A DNA stretch of 20,175 nucleotides from Paramacrobiotus richtersi. Its lineage: Eukaryota; Tardigrada; Eutardigrada; Parachela; Macrobiotidae. The notes beneath the pieces were generated by a model that had not been told where the DNA came from, did no database searches, and saw nothing but the letters and a program-made list of their open reading frames with translations. Positions 7,751-16,746 of the stretch are shown piece by piece. The stretch's first letter is position 1; every line of letters starts with the position of its first letter. The position numbers were made by a program, and so were the translations under genes. Location of the stretch: contig JAQGAU010001264.1 in the NCBI GenBank assembly GCA_034698045.1, positions 1 to 20,175 of the forward strand, written 5' to 3'.

Positions 7751-8803
7751 TTACTGACGAACGAGCCTCTTGACACGACTTGGCAGATCCCACACGGCCT
7801 TTCGCAGATTTCCCAGAGCCAATATGAAGATCACGGGATCAGCCGATGGTTGTATGTTGAACAAGACCGTCGCATATGTCCAAGCGTAGTCGGGCAACCC
7901 GAGGTCCGGTAGCAGCGTCGTCAACAAGGAAAACCAAACAATCGGCAACCAGCCTACACATGCGCACAGCGAGAACATTGCCAAGAGAGAAAGCCCAGAA
8001 CAATCCGATCTCTGAGGGCGGGCTGAGCGTAAGCCTGGTACTTGACCAGCAGATCTCTGAGTATCAGCATCCGTCGGATTAACCTCATGCGAGACCATCT
8101 CCACTCGATTATTATTCATTCGAAATTTTTTCACGAAAAAAACCACTGGGAAAACTGCAATTTCTACGCATATGGGGGTCAGATAGAACACTATAAGCAC
8201 GGCTGCTGTATAAGCCATTTGTTTCTGGGTATTTATTGTACAAAAAAACCCCACTTCCGCAAGAGATTTTCGGTAAAGGACTGTGTCCAGCACCCATAAC
8301 GGGAGATTGATGAGATGCGGGACCAGCCACACTATGCCGACGAGAATGCACGCCAGCCGCATAGTGTGTCGCTGGCGGTAAGACACGGGATAAATCATGG
8401 CCCACATTCGGCAACAGGCAATCACGAGATGGGTGTTGTACGCAGGACCGGGAGTCACATAATTAAAGTACATGTACACCGAGCAGGGCATTTCACCATC
8501 AATAAACATGCCGTCAGCCATGGATGCCCGGATGTCGAAGATGGCCCCGGCAAGCTGGACCAGATTGGCGCAGGCCTGACTAATGACGTACATGGTGAAA
8601 GGCGTTCGAAGTTGCCGGTCGCTGGCTAGCAGGACTACGAGGAATGCGTTTAGCAGGAAGGCGGTGCAGACGAAAACAGTATCGAAGACTGCAGTTTTCG
8701 TCCAGTGTAAGGTCACGTTCTGGGGGAAGTCGAGTGTCAGGTTCAGGTGGTCGGAGGTCCTGTTTATGACTTGGTCAGCATCGGCTTTGACGGCCTCGGT
8801 CAT
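7751..8803 (-). CDS. Class A (rhodopsin-type) GPCR, array copy 3, intact
   Basis: This encodes an intronless receptor of 350 residues, the same length as copy 2, and aligns with it without gaps over nearly the whole protein. It keeps N-glycosylation sites (NRT at 14, NLT at 21, NVT at 29), TM1 Asn52, TM2 Asn80, Cys107 and the ECL2 Cys, C131-R132-M133 at the end of TM3, W159, P210 in TM5, W285-L-P287 in TM6, DPVIF in TM7 and the basic tail ending in RLVRQ. The start at 8801-8803 (MTEAV) is secured by an in-frame TAG nine codons upstream with no ATG between. Differences from copy 2 lie mostly in the N-terminus, intracellular loop 3 (around 225-265) and the tail. This suggests, without a calculation, that the protein is under constraint. 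Confidence 0.92.
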   Translation of the reverse strand: MTEAVKADADQVINRTSDHLNLTLDFPQNVTLHWTKTAVFDTVFVCTAFLLNAFLVVLLASDRQLRTPFTMYVISQACANLVQLAGAIFDIRASMADGMFIDGEMPCSVYMYFNYVTPGPAYNTHLVIACCRMWAMIYPVSYRQRHTMRLACILVGIVWLVPHLINLPLWVLDTVLYRKSLAEVGFFCTINTQKQMAYTAAVLIVFYLTPICVEIAVFPVVFFVKKFRMNNNRVEMVSHEVNPTDADTQRSAGQVPGLRSARPQRSDCSGLSLLAMFSLCACVGWLPIVWFSLLTTLLPDLGLPDYAWTYATVLFNIQPSADPVIFILALGNLRKAVWDLPSRVKRLVRQ

Positions 8804-9550
8804 GGTTTTGACATTTTCGCGTTTATACTAAACTTTATACGAACGAGCTGTTAAAGGTCACCCGATCCTGGGTCGATGTTGCAATATCCCAAGCTTCTTT
8901 CTGGTAGGGACAGCAATGTGAGAGAACGTATGCGTAAAATGCAAGAATGAATACGAAATGGCTCTTTCAAACCGTCAACTCTGAAAAACTTCGCGGCAGT
9001 AAGGTTTGTTTTACCGCTACAGATTGCCTGCTTAAATATGAGTGGAAGAGTGATGTGAAGGAAATATACGGGCCAAGTTTATAAAAATGCCACAGTTCAG
9101 GGTTACGGACAGCTGATCCTCGTACATAAATACCAACGTCCTTCATTTGTACAGTAATATTCTAATGACAGTCCTAAGAAATCCAATTTGCGATTTGCAA
9201 TTTGCAAAAACATCCGCTCAACGAATATCACGTTCAACATTGTTCTATTAATCATTAATCATTCTGTTAATCAAAATTCATATGGGAATATCTGGCTATG
9301 GTTGTTCGCGCGGCAAAAGTTGTTTCACGAAAATCACCATGTATTTATTGGCGCGTTAAAATTGGCACACAGACACAAATGCAATTTCATACCGCAGGAT
9401 GGCGGTGCAGTTGCAGCAAGCACGGCCTGAGCTTCGTAACGCCAAATATTTTGGAAGCGACGGAGATCAACCAAGTCAGATAGCCTGAGATAGGGAATAT
9501 TAAATCTGAAAAGATATTCAAGGAACATTCTCCGACATCCAGCGCCAGTG
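8804..9550. repeat. Upstream flank of receptor 3 (array unit repeat, copy 3)
   Basis: This is homologous to 331-1030 of unit 1, including CCAATTTGCGATTTGC, the dyad and the GGCGCGTTA...GATGGCGGTGCAGTTGCA block. An extra ATTAATC-rich stretch of about 45 bases lies near 9240-9290. Homology to units 1 and 2 stops at about 9550, in GACATCCAGCGCCAGTGCC, where a reverse transcriptase scrap begins. Confidence 0.75.
9212..9226. promoter_or_regulatory. Conserved dyad, unit 3 (one mismatch)
   Basis: ATCCGctcaaCGAAT lies 409 bases upstream of the receptor 3 start. It is the same dyad as in units 1, 4 and 5 but with one changed base in the right half. It is preceded by TTTGCAAAAAC, which is also present in unit 4 and partly in unit 5. 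Confidence 0.35.
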
Positions 9551-9633
9551 CCTCTGTAACCAGTGGCGTGCCGCAAGGCTCCGTTCTTGGTCCATTATTG
9601 TTTATCGCTGTTCTGAAAAAGATGCCCAAATGA
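9550..9633 (+). pseudogene. Reverse transcriptase fragment of a LINE-type retrotransposon
   Basis: The plus strand encodes VTSGVPQGSVLGPLLFI at 9556-9606, the near-invariant SGVPQGSVLGPLLF motif of non-LTR retrotransposon reverse transcriptases. The reading then leaves the family pattern (no YINDL follows) and stops at a TGA at 9631-9633. Only about 20 codons of the domain remain, so this is a scrap. It abuts the point where homology of the unit 3 flank to units 1 and 2 ends, so it marks that breakpoint. Confidence 0.75.
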
Positions 9634-9750
9634 ATTGCGCCTGGTTTGTTTGTTTGTTCAAGAGCAGACAAACCCGTGGCACTCGCAGTCTGGTCATCAA
9701 AGAGAAAATGGAACAAAAGAAGCGTTTCAACGAAGAAAACGATTATGAGA

Positions 9751-9806
9751 CTCGACACGAGACAAGACTGTTCTGCTGTACTCGACACGAGACACGACAC
9801 GAGACA
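9751..9806. repeat. Short tandem repeat of CGACACGAGACA-type words
   Basis: CGACACGAGACA-like words recur about four times, partly separated by AGACTGTTCTGCTGTACT. It lies between the reverse transcriptase scrap and the larger repeat complex. No coding role is apparent. Confidence 0.55.
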
Positions 9807-9814
9807 CGCCGGTT

Positions 9815-10315
9815 GCCGACCGAAGCGAAGCGAAGGTCCTCTATATTCAATGAAAATGAATATTTTGTCGGTCCCGTCGGTCACGGTACTAAGTAATATA
9901 ATAAATAAATAATAGAAAATACAGAAATAAATAGATAGTATAAACACAAAAACAGAGGGCGCGTCCACTATATTCCGCAAAACTAAATATTTTGGCTGTC
10001 TTGTCGATCACGGTACCAGAAGTATTGCGTAATAAATAATAATAAATAAAAAACAAAACACGAAAATAGAGGGCGCGTCCTCTAGATTCCACAACACTGG
10101 ATATTTTGTCTGTCTGGTCGGCCACGGTACCGAAAGTATTGTGTAAATAAATAACATAATGAATAAGGAATGAGAAGTAAAGAAATAATTAAGTAATAAA
10201 AAACCAAAACACGAAAATAGAGGGCGCGTCCTCTATATTCTACAAAACTGGATATTTTGTCCGTCCTATCGGTCACGGTACCGGAAACGATGCGCAAGAA
10301 AGACAGGTAAGTTTA
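9815..10315. repeat. Tandem repeat array, left arm of a large inverted repeat
   Basis: Four diverged units of about 120-145 bases share a core built of GGGCGCGTCCTCTATATTC, an ACTGGATATTTTGTC block and TCGGTCACGGTACCG. Cores lie near 9831-9890, 9956-10016, 10070-10132 and 10219-10282, separated by AT-rich AATAAATAA-type filler. The arm reappears in reverse orientation at 10692-10907. Frames on either strand are short and unlike known proteins. It looks like a foldback or satellite-bearing mobile element. Confidence 0.6.
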
Positions 10316-10691
10316 CCTAGGTAAGTGCACTCGCTGTTTGCGGGCACTAGTGGACCGAAGCAAGCAGAAAGTTAATAGGACTAATCTTTAACGGACACTT
10401 GAAAAATGTGGTTATGTGGACGCTGGTCAGGAGTGTGTGTATGTTAGCTGACAGTAGTGTATATCCAGTGATTCCAGTATATATATATAGCGTACGTATA
10501 TTTAGCGTATCCCTTCCAAGAACAAAGGTACTGTTGACCTTTATCACACACCGAAGAAAAGTAAGGCTAGAAACTATTAAACCAAAAGGTCAGGCTTATT
10601 CTAGCCAGCTACGTATTGCTCTGTACGGTTGCCTTCTTGCTTTTGACCGCTTGGAGACCGCGAAAGGCTAGGTTGGCTGAACAGCTAGCCC
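10316..10691. other. Unique spacer between the two arms of the inverted repeat
   Basis: The loop between the arms is about 375 bases. It includes a perfect AGGTAA-GT-TTACCT hairpin at 10305-10318 on its left border and a 36-base segment at 10322-10357 (GTGCACTCGCTG...) that recurs inverted at 10926-10966. A 90-codon plus-strand frame (10399-10671) has no recognisable features and is not called as a gene. Confidence 0.45.
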
Positions 10692-10907
10692 AGTAAACTT
10701 ATTAAGAACTGTTTTTCCTGCGCATCATTTCCGGTACCGTGACCGATAGGACGGACAAAATATCCAGTTTTGTACAATATAGAGTACGCGCCCCCTATCA
10801 GTGTGTTTATATTATTTAATTATTTCTTTACTTCTCATTTCGACGGGACAGACAAAATATCCATTTTCATTGAATATAGAGGACCTTTGCTTCGCTCCGG
10901 TCGATAA
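10692..10907. repeat. Right arm of the inverted repeat
   Basis: Two reverse-oriented units are seen. One at 10692-10799 matches the complement of 10219-10313, including CGGTACCGTGACCGATAGG and the flank GCGCATCATTTCC. One at about 10840-10907 matches the complement of 9815-9876, including CATTGAATATAGAGGACC and GCTTCGCTCCGGTC. The order of sub-blocks is not a simple mirror of the left arm, so the arms come from an array that was rearranged or trimmed. Confidence 0.6.
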
Positions 10908-10983
10908 TTTAATAATATTACGCGCCGGTCATTTAGTGCTTCGCAACCAGCGAGTGCACTTTCCTTGTTTTCAATGTGCAATG

Positions 10984-11774
10984 TAGAGTTCTGCAGGGGA
11001 CTAGAAAATCCAGTCCAGTCCAGTCCAATCCAGAATCTGGATTGGATTGGACGGATGTTGAGAAAAAAATTATGGTTTTGGACTGGATTCGGATTCCAGC
11101 CTGGCACAAGTGGACTGGATGGGTTGCGGAAAACTGATCCATATTTTCCACAATTCTTAATTTGTCAAACAAATGTACGCGGCAATGTTAGCGACCCAAA
11201 CACGAATGTTTATTTTACATGCTACAGTATCAGCCTAACCAGGCCTGATTTTTGCTTCCCGTATGAAAAGTTTGCCCGTGTGACGTACCTAACAGAGCCT
11301 ACATTTAAACTGAAGCAAAACATAGACTTTACTGTAGTAATGTAACCCGGTAACATAATTATCAGACTTACCAGCTGTCAGTACTTATTAAACCTGGGCT
11401 CACTTTGATTTAGTTTCATTAAAATTATAAGTTGGCCAATGTTGTTTAATTTCTGAAATTAATGGCCAAGTCGGTTAGCCGATCCTATGTTTTTGTAGTT
11501 TTCAACGCTTGAGCAAAATCCTAAGTCGCGCGATTCGCACCGAATCCATGTTAATAAAAACCTGATATGCTTTAATGGACCGCTAAATAGTCAATTGGGG
11601 CTAAATGGTACGGAAAAAATTGTTTTCGGATTGGATTGGACTGGATTTGGATTAGAGCAAAAATTTTTATATTGGACTGGGCGGGCAGAGTTTTGGATTT
11701 GGACTGGGTCTGGGAAATTAAAATGTGTTTTGGATCGGACTGGACTGACTTTTTGAGTCCATTGCAGAACTCTA
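10984..11774. mobile_element. 791-bp hAT-like non-autonomous element with 8-bp target duplication
   Basis: The ends form 19-base terminal inverted repeats: left TAGAGTTCTGCAGGGGACT (10984-11002), right complement TAGAGTTCTGCAATGGACT (11756-11774), with 17 of 19 identical. They are flanked by a perfect 8-base direct repeat GTGCAATG at 10976-10983 and 11775-11782. An 8-bp duplication with ends starting TAGAG fits the hAT superfamily. Subterminal runs of TCCAGTCCAATCC / GGATTGGACTGG words occur at both ends. No transposase is encoded; the 126-codon frame starting at 10965 begins outside the element and is not gene-like. It sits just before the first recognisable codons of the MULE relic. Confidence 0.75.
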
Positions 11775-11805
11775 GTGCAATGTGCAGTCAGCATCTCACC
11801 TACTG

Positions 11806-12708
11806 CACGGATACCTAAATTTTATAAGCGCTTTTTCAGTATTGTGTTGGAAAATCTCGCCCGTTGCACGGTACAAAATCGCCGCGGTCCAAGCACAATG
11901 ATTATAGATTTTGAGCTAGCGGTTATTAGTGCCTTCCAGGCAGTTTTTTTCTGGAGCGAAGATGCAGGGTAAATTGTATACAGTTCAGCAGTGACTTCTA
12001 CAACCAACAAAACTGTTTTGTACATGAAAGCAATATTCTCATCACAGGTTGCACGTTTCATTTGGGGCAGTCTCCCTTGGCTTGGCGCATCTGTATTCAA
12101 CCAACTCGAACTTCAGCCTTCATTATAGAATGTTCTTAGCACTCGAATTTGTTCCACCAAAAGATGTTTTCTCAGCATGGGATGAGCTGCTGGCTAGGGA
12201 AGACTTCAGCATGTTTAAGGACCATCCGTTAGTAAAGTACATCGCGGAAACTTGTGTTGGGACTAGAGTGGTTAAACAAAACAGGGTCATCATGCGACTG
12301 CCGGCGAAATTTGACGTTTTGTTTTGGAACTGCCACGACCGAGTGAAAAACGGCAAGCAGCGGACTGCAAACGGACTCGAAGCTTGGCATATGGTTTTTC
12401 GAACATCTGTCGGATGCAGCCACCTAACAATATCTGTATATATGTTTGTTAAGAAACTGTCAGAAGAACAACATTTCTAGGAAACGGCCATTGTTAAGTT
12501 AATTTTAGGCGAGCCCCCGAGAAAACCGAAAGAAAGTACGTCGCTGTTATGGAAAGATCGGAGACGCCCAGTTAACCGGTATTCGACGGAAAACAAGCTT
12601 GAATTTTTACGTGGTGTTGCAATGAATTGGGATTTGGAAATATTTTGCTCGATTGTCTTTAGGATGTCTGTTATGTGCTGTTGCCGCGTTTGTCGGCTGT
12701 TACGTTGA
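11806..12708 (+). pseudogene. Mutator-like (MULE) transposase, 5'-truncated pseudogene
   Basis: The plus strand carries the C-terminal half of a MULE DDE transposase. Landmarks in order are GPSTMIIDFE followed by ISAFQ (catalytic Asp region), GCTFHLGQS, LALEFVPPKDV, FDVLFWNCHDRV, RTANGLEAWH (catalytic Glu region) and, after a stop, KDRRRPVNRY and LRGVAMN. A likely 79-base intron lies at 11969-12047 (GTAAAT...CACAG). Breaks seen are an extra base in the seven-T run at 11944-11950, which throws the frame off before the intron; a second frame change with missing residues after GCTFHLGQS at about 12075; and a TAG at 12478-12480, after which family similarity continues in frame to about 12627. The final TGA is at 12706-12708. 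The N-terminal half is absent. An AATAAATAAA at 12791-12800 could be its poly(A) signal. It is inactive as shown. Confidence 0.85.
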
Positions 12709-12923
12709 GTTGTTTCGACTGACTCTAGTTCTGGGCAATATTGTTGCTTTTTGCCGAGCCCTTCTGACAACGGTTGTGTGAAACCACAGGAATAAATAAA
12801 TTATTTAGCATCTGTCCCAATGCACCAGCAGAATTCTACCAAGTAAGGATCGAATTATTCAGTGTCGGGCGATCCAGTTATGGTAGGCGACAATTTTATC
12901 CATCAGCCGTTTTTGCACCAGAT
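12709..12923. other. Spacer after the MULE relic, with possible poly(A) signal
   Basis: No gene is seen. Overlapping AATAAA signals occur at 12791-12800, 83 bases after the last MULE stop. No end of the MULE element could be identified. Confidence 0.35.
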
Positions 12924-13350
12924 GGACCAAGTTTGTGAGAATTCCACAGCTGCAGATTACAAACGGGTGATATCAATGCTGTTCATCTGTGCAGTAGCAT
13001 TTCACAGAGAGGCCGGAAGAAATCCGATTTGAAAATTGCAAAAACATCCGCTCAACGGATACAGATGTTCGACATTGGGGGGCCATTAAGTGATTACGGC
13101 CTTTCAAGCGTCGAAATCTGTTTCACCTCAAAACATCCTGTAATTATTTGCGCGTTATTCTTGCATAAACACAAAGATGAAATTTCATATCGCTGGATGG
13201 CAGCCGCACGGCGCGATTTGCGTAACGCTAAATATTTTGGAAGCGACGGAGACCCGGTAAGATAATGAAGAATTCTAACCTCCAGTTTTCAGCGACCGAT
13301 ATAGTGAAAGTGTATCGCGAGTCTAGTAGCGATACTTCATATTCTGATGG
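12924..13350. repeat. Solo upstream flank of a lost receptor (array unit repeat, copy 4)
   Basis: This segment matches the receptor upstream flanks, from GGACCAAGTTTGTGAGAAT (compare GGGCCAAGTTTATAAAAAT in unit 3) through the dyad and GGATGGCAG to AGCGACCGATATAGTGA, which is shared with unit 5 at about 17336. No receptor lies to its left; the expected place holds the MULE relic. A 7-10-7 hairpin, GTATCGC...GCGATAC, occurs at 13312-13335. The plus-strand frames through it are not conserved among copies. Confidence 0.75.
13046..13060. promoter_or_regulatory. Conserved dyad, unit 4
   Basis: ATCCGctcaaCGGAT is a perfect 5+5 dyad and is kept although the receptor that it would have served is missing. 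Confidence 0.35.
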
Positions 13351-13742
13351 TGTATTGCTTTGCGTGTGGTTTAATATGGGTGTACAACGATGGGCCCAAT
13401 GTTTTGCCACTCACAAGTCAAATTGTGACCATCGGCGGACGTTAGCAGCCTATTTGCCGCACACCATGGTAACCGACTGCCACGTGCAGACGGCTTTTCG
13501 TGGTATGAATTCGCCACATCAAGCTGATTCAGAAATCAAGAAAATATTTACAGAAACAACTCTGCGACGAAATTCAAAAATGCTACTCTTCAAATAAAAT
13601 CTCCACTGTACATTCCTGACCAAGATTGAAACCAGCAACCGTAATATTTGCCTTACAGGCCCAGCTCCCGGCGGACGTCACGCCAATCACCCGTCGTCCC
13701 GGAAGAACACTCAACACAGATCGAACCGAGGACCGTAGTGAG
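13351..13742. other. Gene-free spacer
   Basis: I see no supported feature. A 110-codon plus-strand frame (13265-13597) covers part of it but starts in the repeated flank and lacks any recognisable domain. Confidence 0.4.
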
Positions 13743-13750
13743 CCGACTGG

Positions 13751-14197
13751 CAAGGGCGAGTCTGGGGTAAAAAAGCTGTTGGGCACACTTTGTGCCCAAT
13801 GGCACCAGTCGGGCGAAACCTGTGCCCAGCGGCACGTTGAAAATCAGTTTTGTGCCCAGCGGCACATCACTAAAAAAATGTGCCGTTGGGCACAAATTTT
13901 TATTCGTTATGTAATGTTATTAAAATCGCTGTATTTTTCTAGAAAGTAACAAAAACAATGGTTTTCTACATAAAATGTTCCCAGTGCCGCTGAATTTAAT
14001 ACTAAAACTACAAACTTTTGATAAAACCATAACGGATCAAATTTGTGCCCAACGGCGCGACCTAGGCAGGAAATCTGAAATGTGTGCCCAACGGCACTCC
14101 CTAGAAAATCCAGTACAAAATGTGTGCCCAATGGCACGGGTTTTCGGGAAAACCGTTGGGCAAAGTGCCACTGTGCCACGGGGCAGACTCGCCCTTG
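13751..14197. mobile_element. 447-bp hAT-type MITE with perfect 8-bp target duplication
   Basis: The terminal inverted repeats are CAAGGGCGAGTCTG (13751-13764) and its exact complement (14184-14197). They are flanked by a perfect direct repeat CCGACTGG at 13743-13750 and 14198-14205. An 8-bp duplication plus CA-AGGG ends are typical of hAT transposons. Inside, about nine copies of the near-palindrome TGTGCCCAACGGCAC (C/T and A/G variants, both orientations) cluster toward the two ends, as subterminal transposase-binding motifs do in hAT elements. No transposase is encoded, so it would need a partner in trans. Confidence 0.85.
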
Positions 14198-14209
14198 CCG
14201 ACTGGTACG

Positions 14210-14440
14210 TTTACAAGGCTGCAATAATTGCATTGTCGACCGCCAATGGGATTAACAATGGCCGATGTGTACCTTGATGGCAGCGATTGGGCTGGATCCG
14301 ACTGATAAAAGCGCTCGTTGTCGGTGAAGCCCTGCACGCACTAAAAGATGTCGTTTAGGGATTGGCACTGAACGCTGGTAAAGCGGTGACTGAAGGCGCA
14401 TTGGTCCGATTTATCCTCTAATCGGACAGGCAATATCAGG
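14210..14440 (-). pseudogene. Decayed thrombospondin/EGF-like domain fragment, copy B
   Basis: The minus strand reads DQCAFS, then TSVQCQSLNDIF, an in-frame TAG, then CVQGFTDN and IVNPIGG. This lines up with copy A (DHCASI, AGVQCKSLDDTF, RCGPCP, RVNNNG) at 1868-2110. Several cysteines are lost and there is a stop, so it is more decayed than copy A. It lies on the 3' side of receptor 5, just beyond the hAT-type MITE, in the same order as copy A relative to receptor 2. Confidence 0.5.
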
Positions 14441-15694
14441 ACACCAGTTTGCACCCACAACACTAGTCAACAGGCGGTATTTACTGATTCTTTTCAACCG
14501 GCGGTATTTTGTGTGTGTTTGTTGGAATGTTTATTGTGTCGAAACTGATTCTGGGCATTTATTCAAGGTGCATAGCTCACAGCCGTCGATCACAGAGCTT
14601 AAATCGTGAATCTCCTTACGTTCATTTTATGGCGCAGTTCGTTCATATCGTTCACGTTGTACATCTGGACTGCATGCCGGCGCGGGTTTCGCATATGCTC
14701 CTAACCGTTCTGGATCGAGTACTACTGTACATGGAAAGGCCCACTTGTGTGCTTAAGAAGGAAATAAATACATAAAGCTGTCACACATCAAACAAAAGCT
14801 AAGCATACAAGGAGGTTTTTTTGTTGAGTGAATGTTTTTGTACGTTGCAGGGGGTAGGTACTTCCCTTATTATCGCATGTCATTCGATGGCCGCGCCGCC
14901 CGCGTGGCTGGACAGCAGGTGGGCGTGGTGTTGTACTAATCCCATTCCAGAAAGGGCGAAGAACGTTTCAGGAGAGTCAGTTTTAACGGGAGCTGTCGAA
15001 GTTTAATTAAACTTCGTGTCACATGTGCTTGCCATTGTGATCGCAATACATAATCTGTCCAAAATATCCTAGATCGTATCAGATAATGTGTGCACTGGCG
15101 TCGAAGTCATACATTACAAAATCCGGTATTTTTTTTCAATGTCATGCTTGCAAAAGGTAACTGTACCGTAAATAACTGTGTTAAGACGATAAGACAACTT
15201 TGTGAAATACCTTACAAATATTAGAATTAAATAAAAATATCACAGTAAAGCAAACAGCAGTTAAGAGAATAAATCGAATACGGAAAGTGAAAACAGTTAA
15301 AAGAATTTTGAATTAAACAAAAGATAAATTATTAACAATCAAATGAAAAATATTTACTGAAACAGAAATCTTTGATAGATCTATCCGTCCAACTAGCGAT
15401 AGCACTGTCTTGACAGCGAGAAGCCTTCCTAGCCCTCAGGAACATCCGGCCTGAACCGCTGCAGCGGGCGGCTCCTAGGCCCTGTTGACGCTGGACTCGT
15501 AGCTGCACGGCGACAAGGCCCGCTGCTTTCACACCCTCCTCGCAAGATAACAAAGGCTATGTAAGTTTGTGTTGCGTTTGTAATACTATGAACTAATTCT
15601 AATACTGAATGCACAGAACATGCGTCAATCATAATATTATGCACACTCAGTCGTTGGTCAGCGACCAAAACAATTGCAACAAACTGACAAGCCC
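14441..15694. repeat. Receptor 3'-side spacer, duplicate of 2111-2995
   Basis: Matches to the left copy run through about 15170 (for example AACGTTTCAGGAGAGTC with 2578 onward, CCTAGATCGTATCAGATAATGTG with one mismatch to 2675, and TTTTCAATGTCATGCTTGCAAA). From about 15170 to 15550 it is AT-rich, then a GC-rich patch at about 15410-15545 that is unique in the window. From about 15590 it resembles the immediate 3' flank of receptors 2 and 3. No frame here is supported as a gene. Confidence 0.55.
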
Positions 15695-16746
15695 TTATTG
15701 ACGAAAGAGCCCCTTGATACGGCTTGGCAGACACCACACGGCCTTCCGCACATTTCCCAGCGCCAATATGAAGATGACGGGATCAGCCGATGGTTGTATA
15801 ATGAACAAGGCCGCCGAGTAGGTCCAGACGTAGTCGGGCAACCCGAGGTCCGGTATCAGCGTCGGCAACAAGGCACACAAAACAAGCGGCAACCAGCCAA
15901 CACAAGCGCACACTGAAAACAATGCCAAGAGGGAAAGACCAGAACAAGCCGATCTTTGAGACCGGGCGGGGTGTGAGCCAGGCGCCTGAGCAGCCGATCT
16001 TCTAGCAGTAGCATCCGAGGGGTTTGCCTCATCGGCGACCATCACCACTCGACTATTTCTCATTCGAAGTTTTTTCACGAAAAAAACCACTGGGAAAACT
16101 GCAATTTCTACGCATATGGGGGTCAGATAGAAGACTGTAAGCAGGGCAGCTGGATAGGCCATTTGTTTTTGAGTGTTTATTGCACAGCCAAACCCAGTTT
16201 CCGCAAGAGGCTTTCGGTAGAGCACCGTGTCCAGCACCCATAATGGAAGACCGACGAGATGCGGGACCACCCAGACAATGCCGCAGAGAATGCACGCCAG
16301 CCGCATAGTGTGTCGCTGGCGGTAAGAGACGGGATAAATGATGGCCCACATTCGGCAACAGGCAATCACGAGATGGGTGTCGTACGCTGGACCGCCAGTC
16401 ACATATGTAAAGTACAAGAACACAGAACAGGCCATTTCACCATCGGTAAACACGTTGTCAGCCATGGCGATCTTGAAGTCGAAGATGGTCGCGGGTAGTT
16501 GGACCAAGTTGGCACAGGCTTGACTAATGACGTACATGTTAAAGGGCGTTCGAATTTGACGCTCACTGGCTAGCAGGACTACTAGGAATGCGTTTAAGAG
16601 AAAGGCGGTACAGACGAAAAACGTGTCGAAGATTGCGGTTGGCGTCCAATGTAAGGTCACGTTTCTGGAAATTCACTGGTCTGAGGCAGGCTGTCAAAGG
16701 TCTTGTTGATGACTTGCCACGCATGGGCTTTGAATGTATCAGTCAT
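15695..16746 (-). pseudogene. Class A GPCR, array copy 5, frameshifted near the N-terminus
   Basis: This is a full-length relative of receptors 2 and 3. The ATG at 16744-16746 (MTDTF) opens 28 codons, and then one base is missing before the Asn-Val-Thr-Leu-His-Trp segment at about 16661-16665, so the frame reaches TGA within two codons. From 16660 leftward the other frame is open for 321 codons through all seven helices to the stop at 15695. It keeps the TM3 CRM motif, TM2 Asn, TM6 W-L-P and TM7 DPVIF. That body frame has a TGA five codons upstream of its first conserved residue, so no alternative in-frame start exists before TM1. Since the rest is intact, the break is recent, or is an assembly error or a population variant. 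Confidence 0.8.

Noticed and set aside
9750..10282. Regularly spaced repeats considered as a CRISPR-like array
   Set aside because: Units are over 100 bases, diverged, AT-filled and partly inverted, in a eukaryotic setting, which is unlike CRISPR repeat-spacer geometry.
10965..11345. 126-codon plus-strand frame
   Set aside because: It starts outside and runs into the 791-bp mobile element through its GGATTGG repeats, so it is chance coding.
13265..13597. 110-codon plus-strand frame
   Set aside because: It starts inside the duplicated flank, is not kept in unit 5, and has no domain signal.
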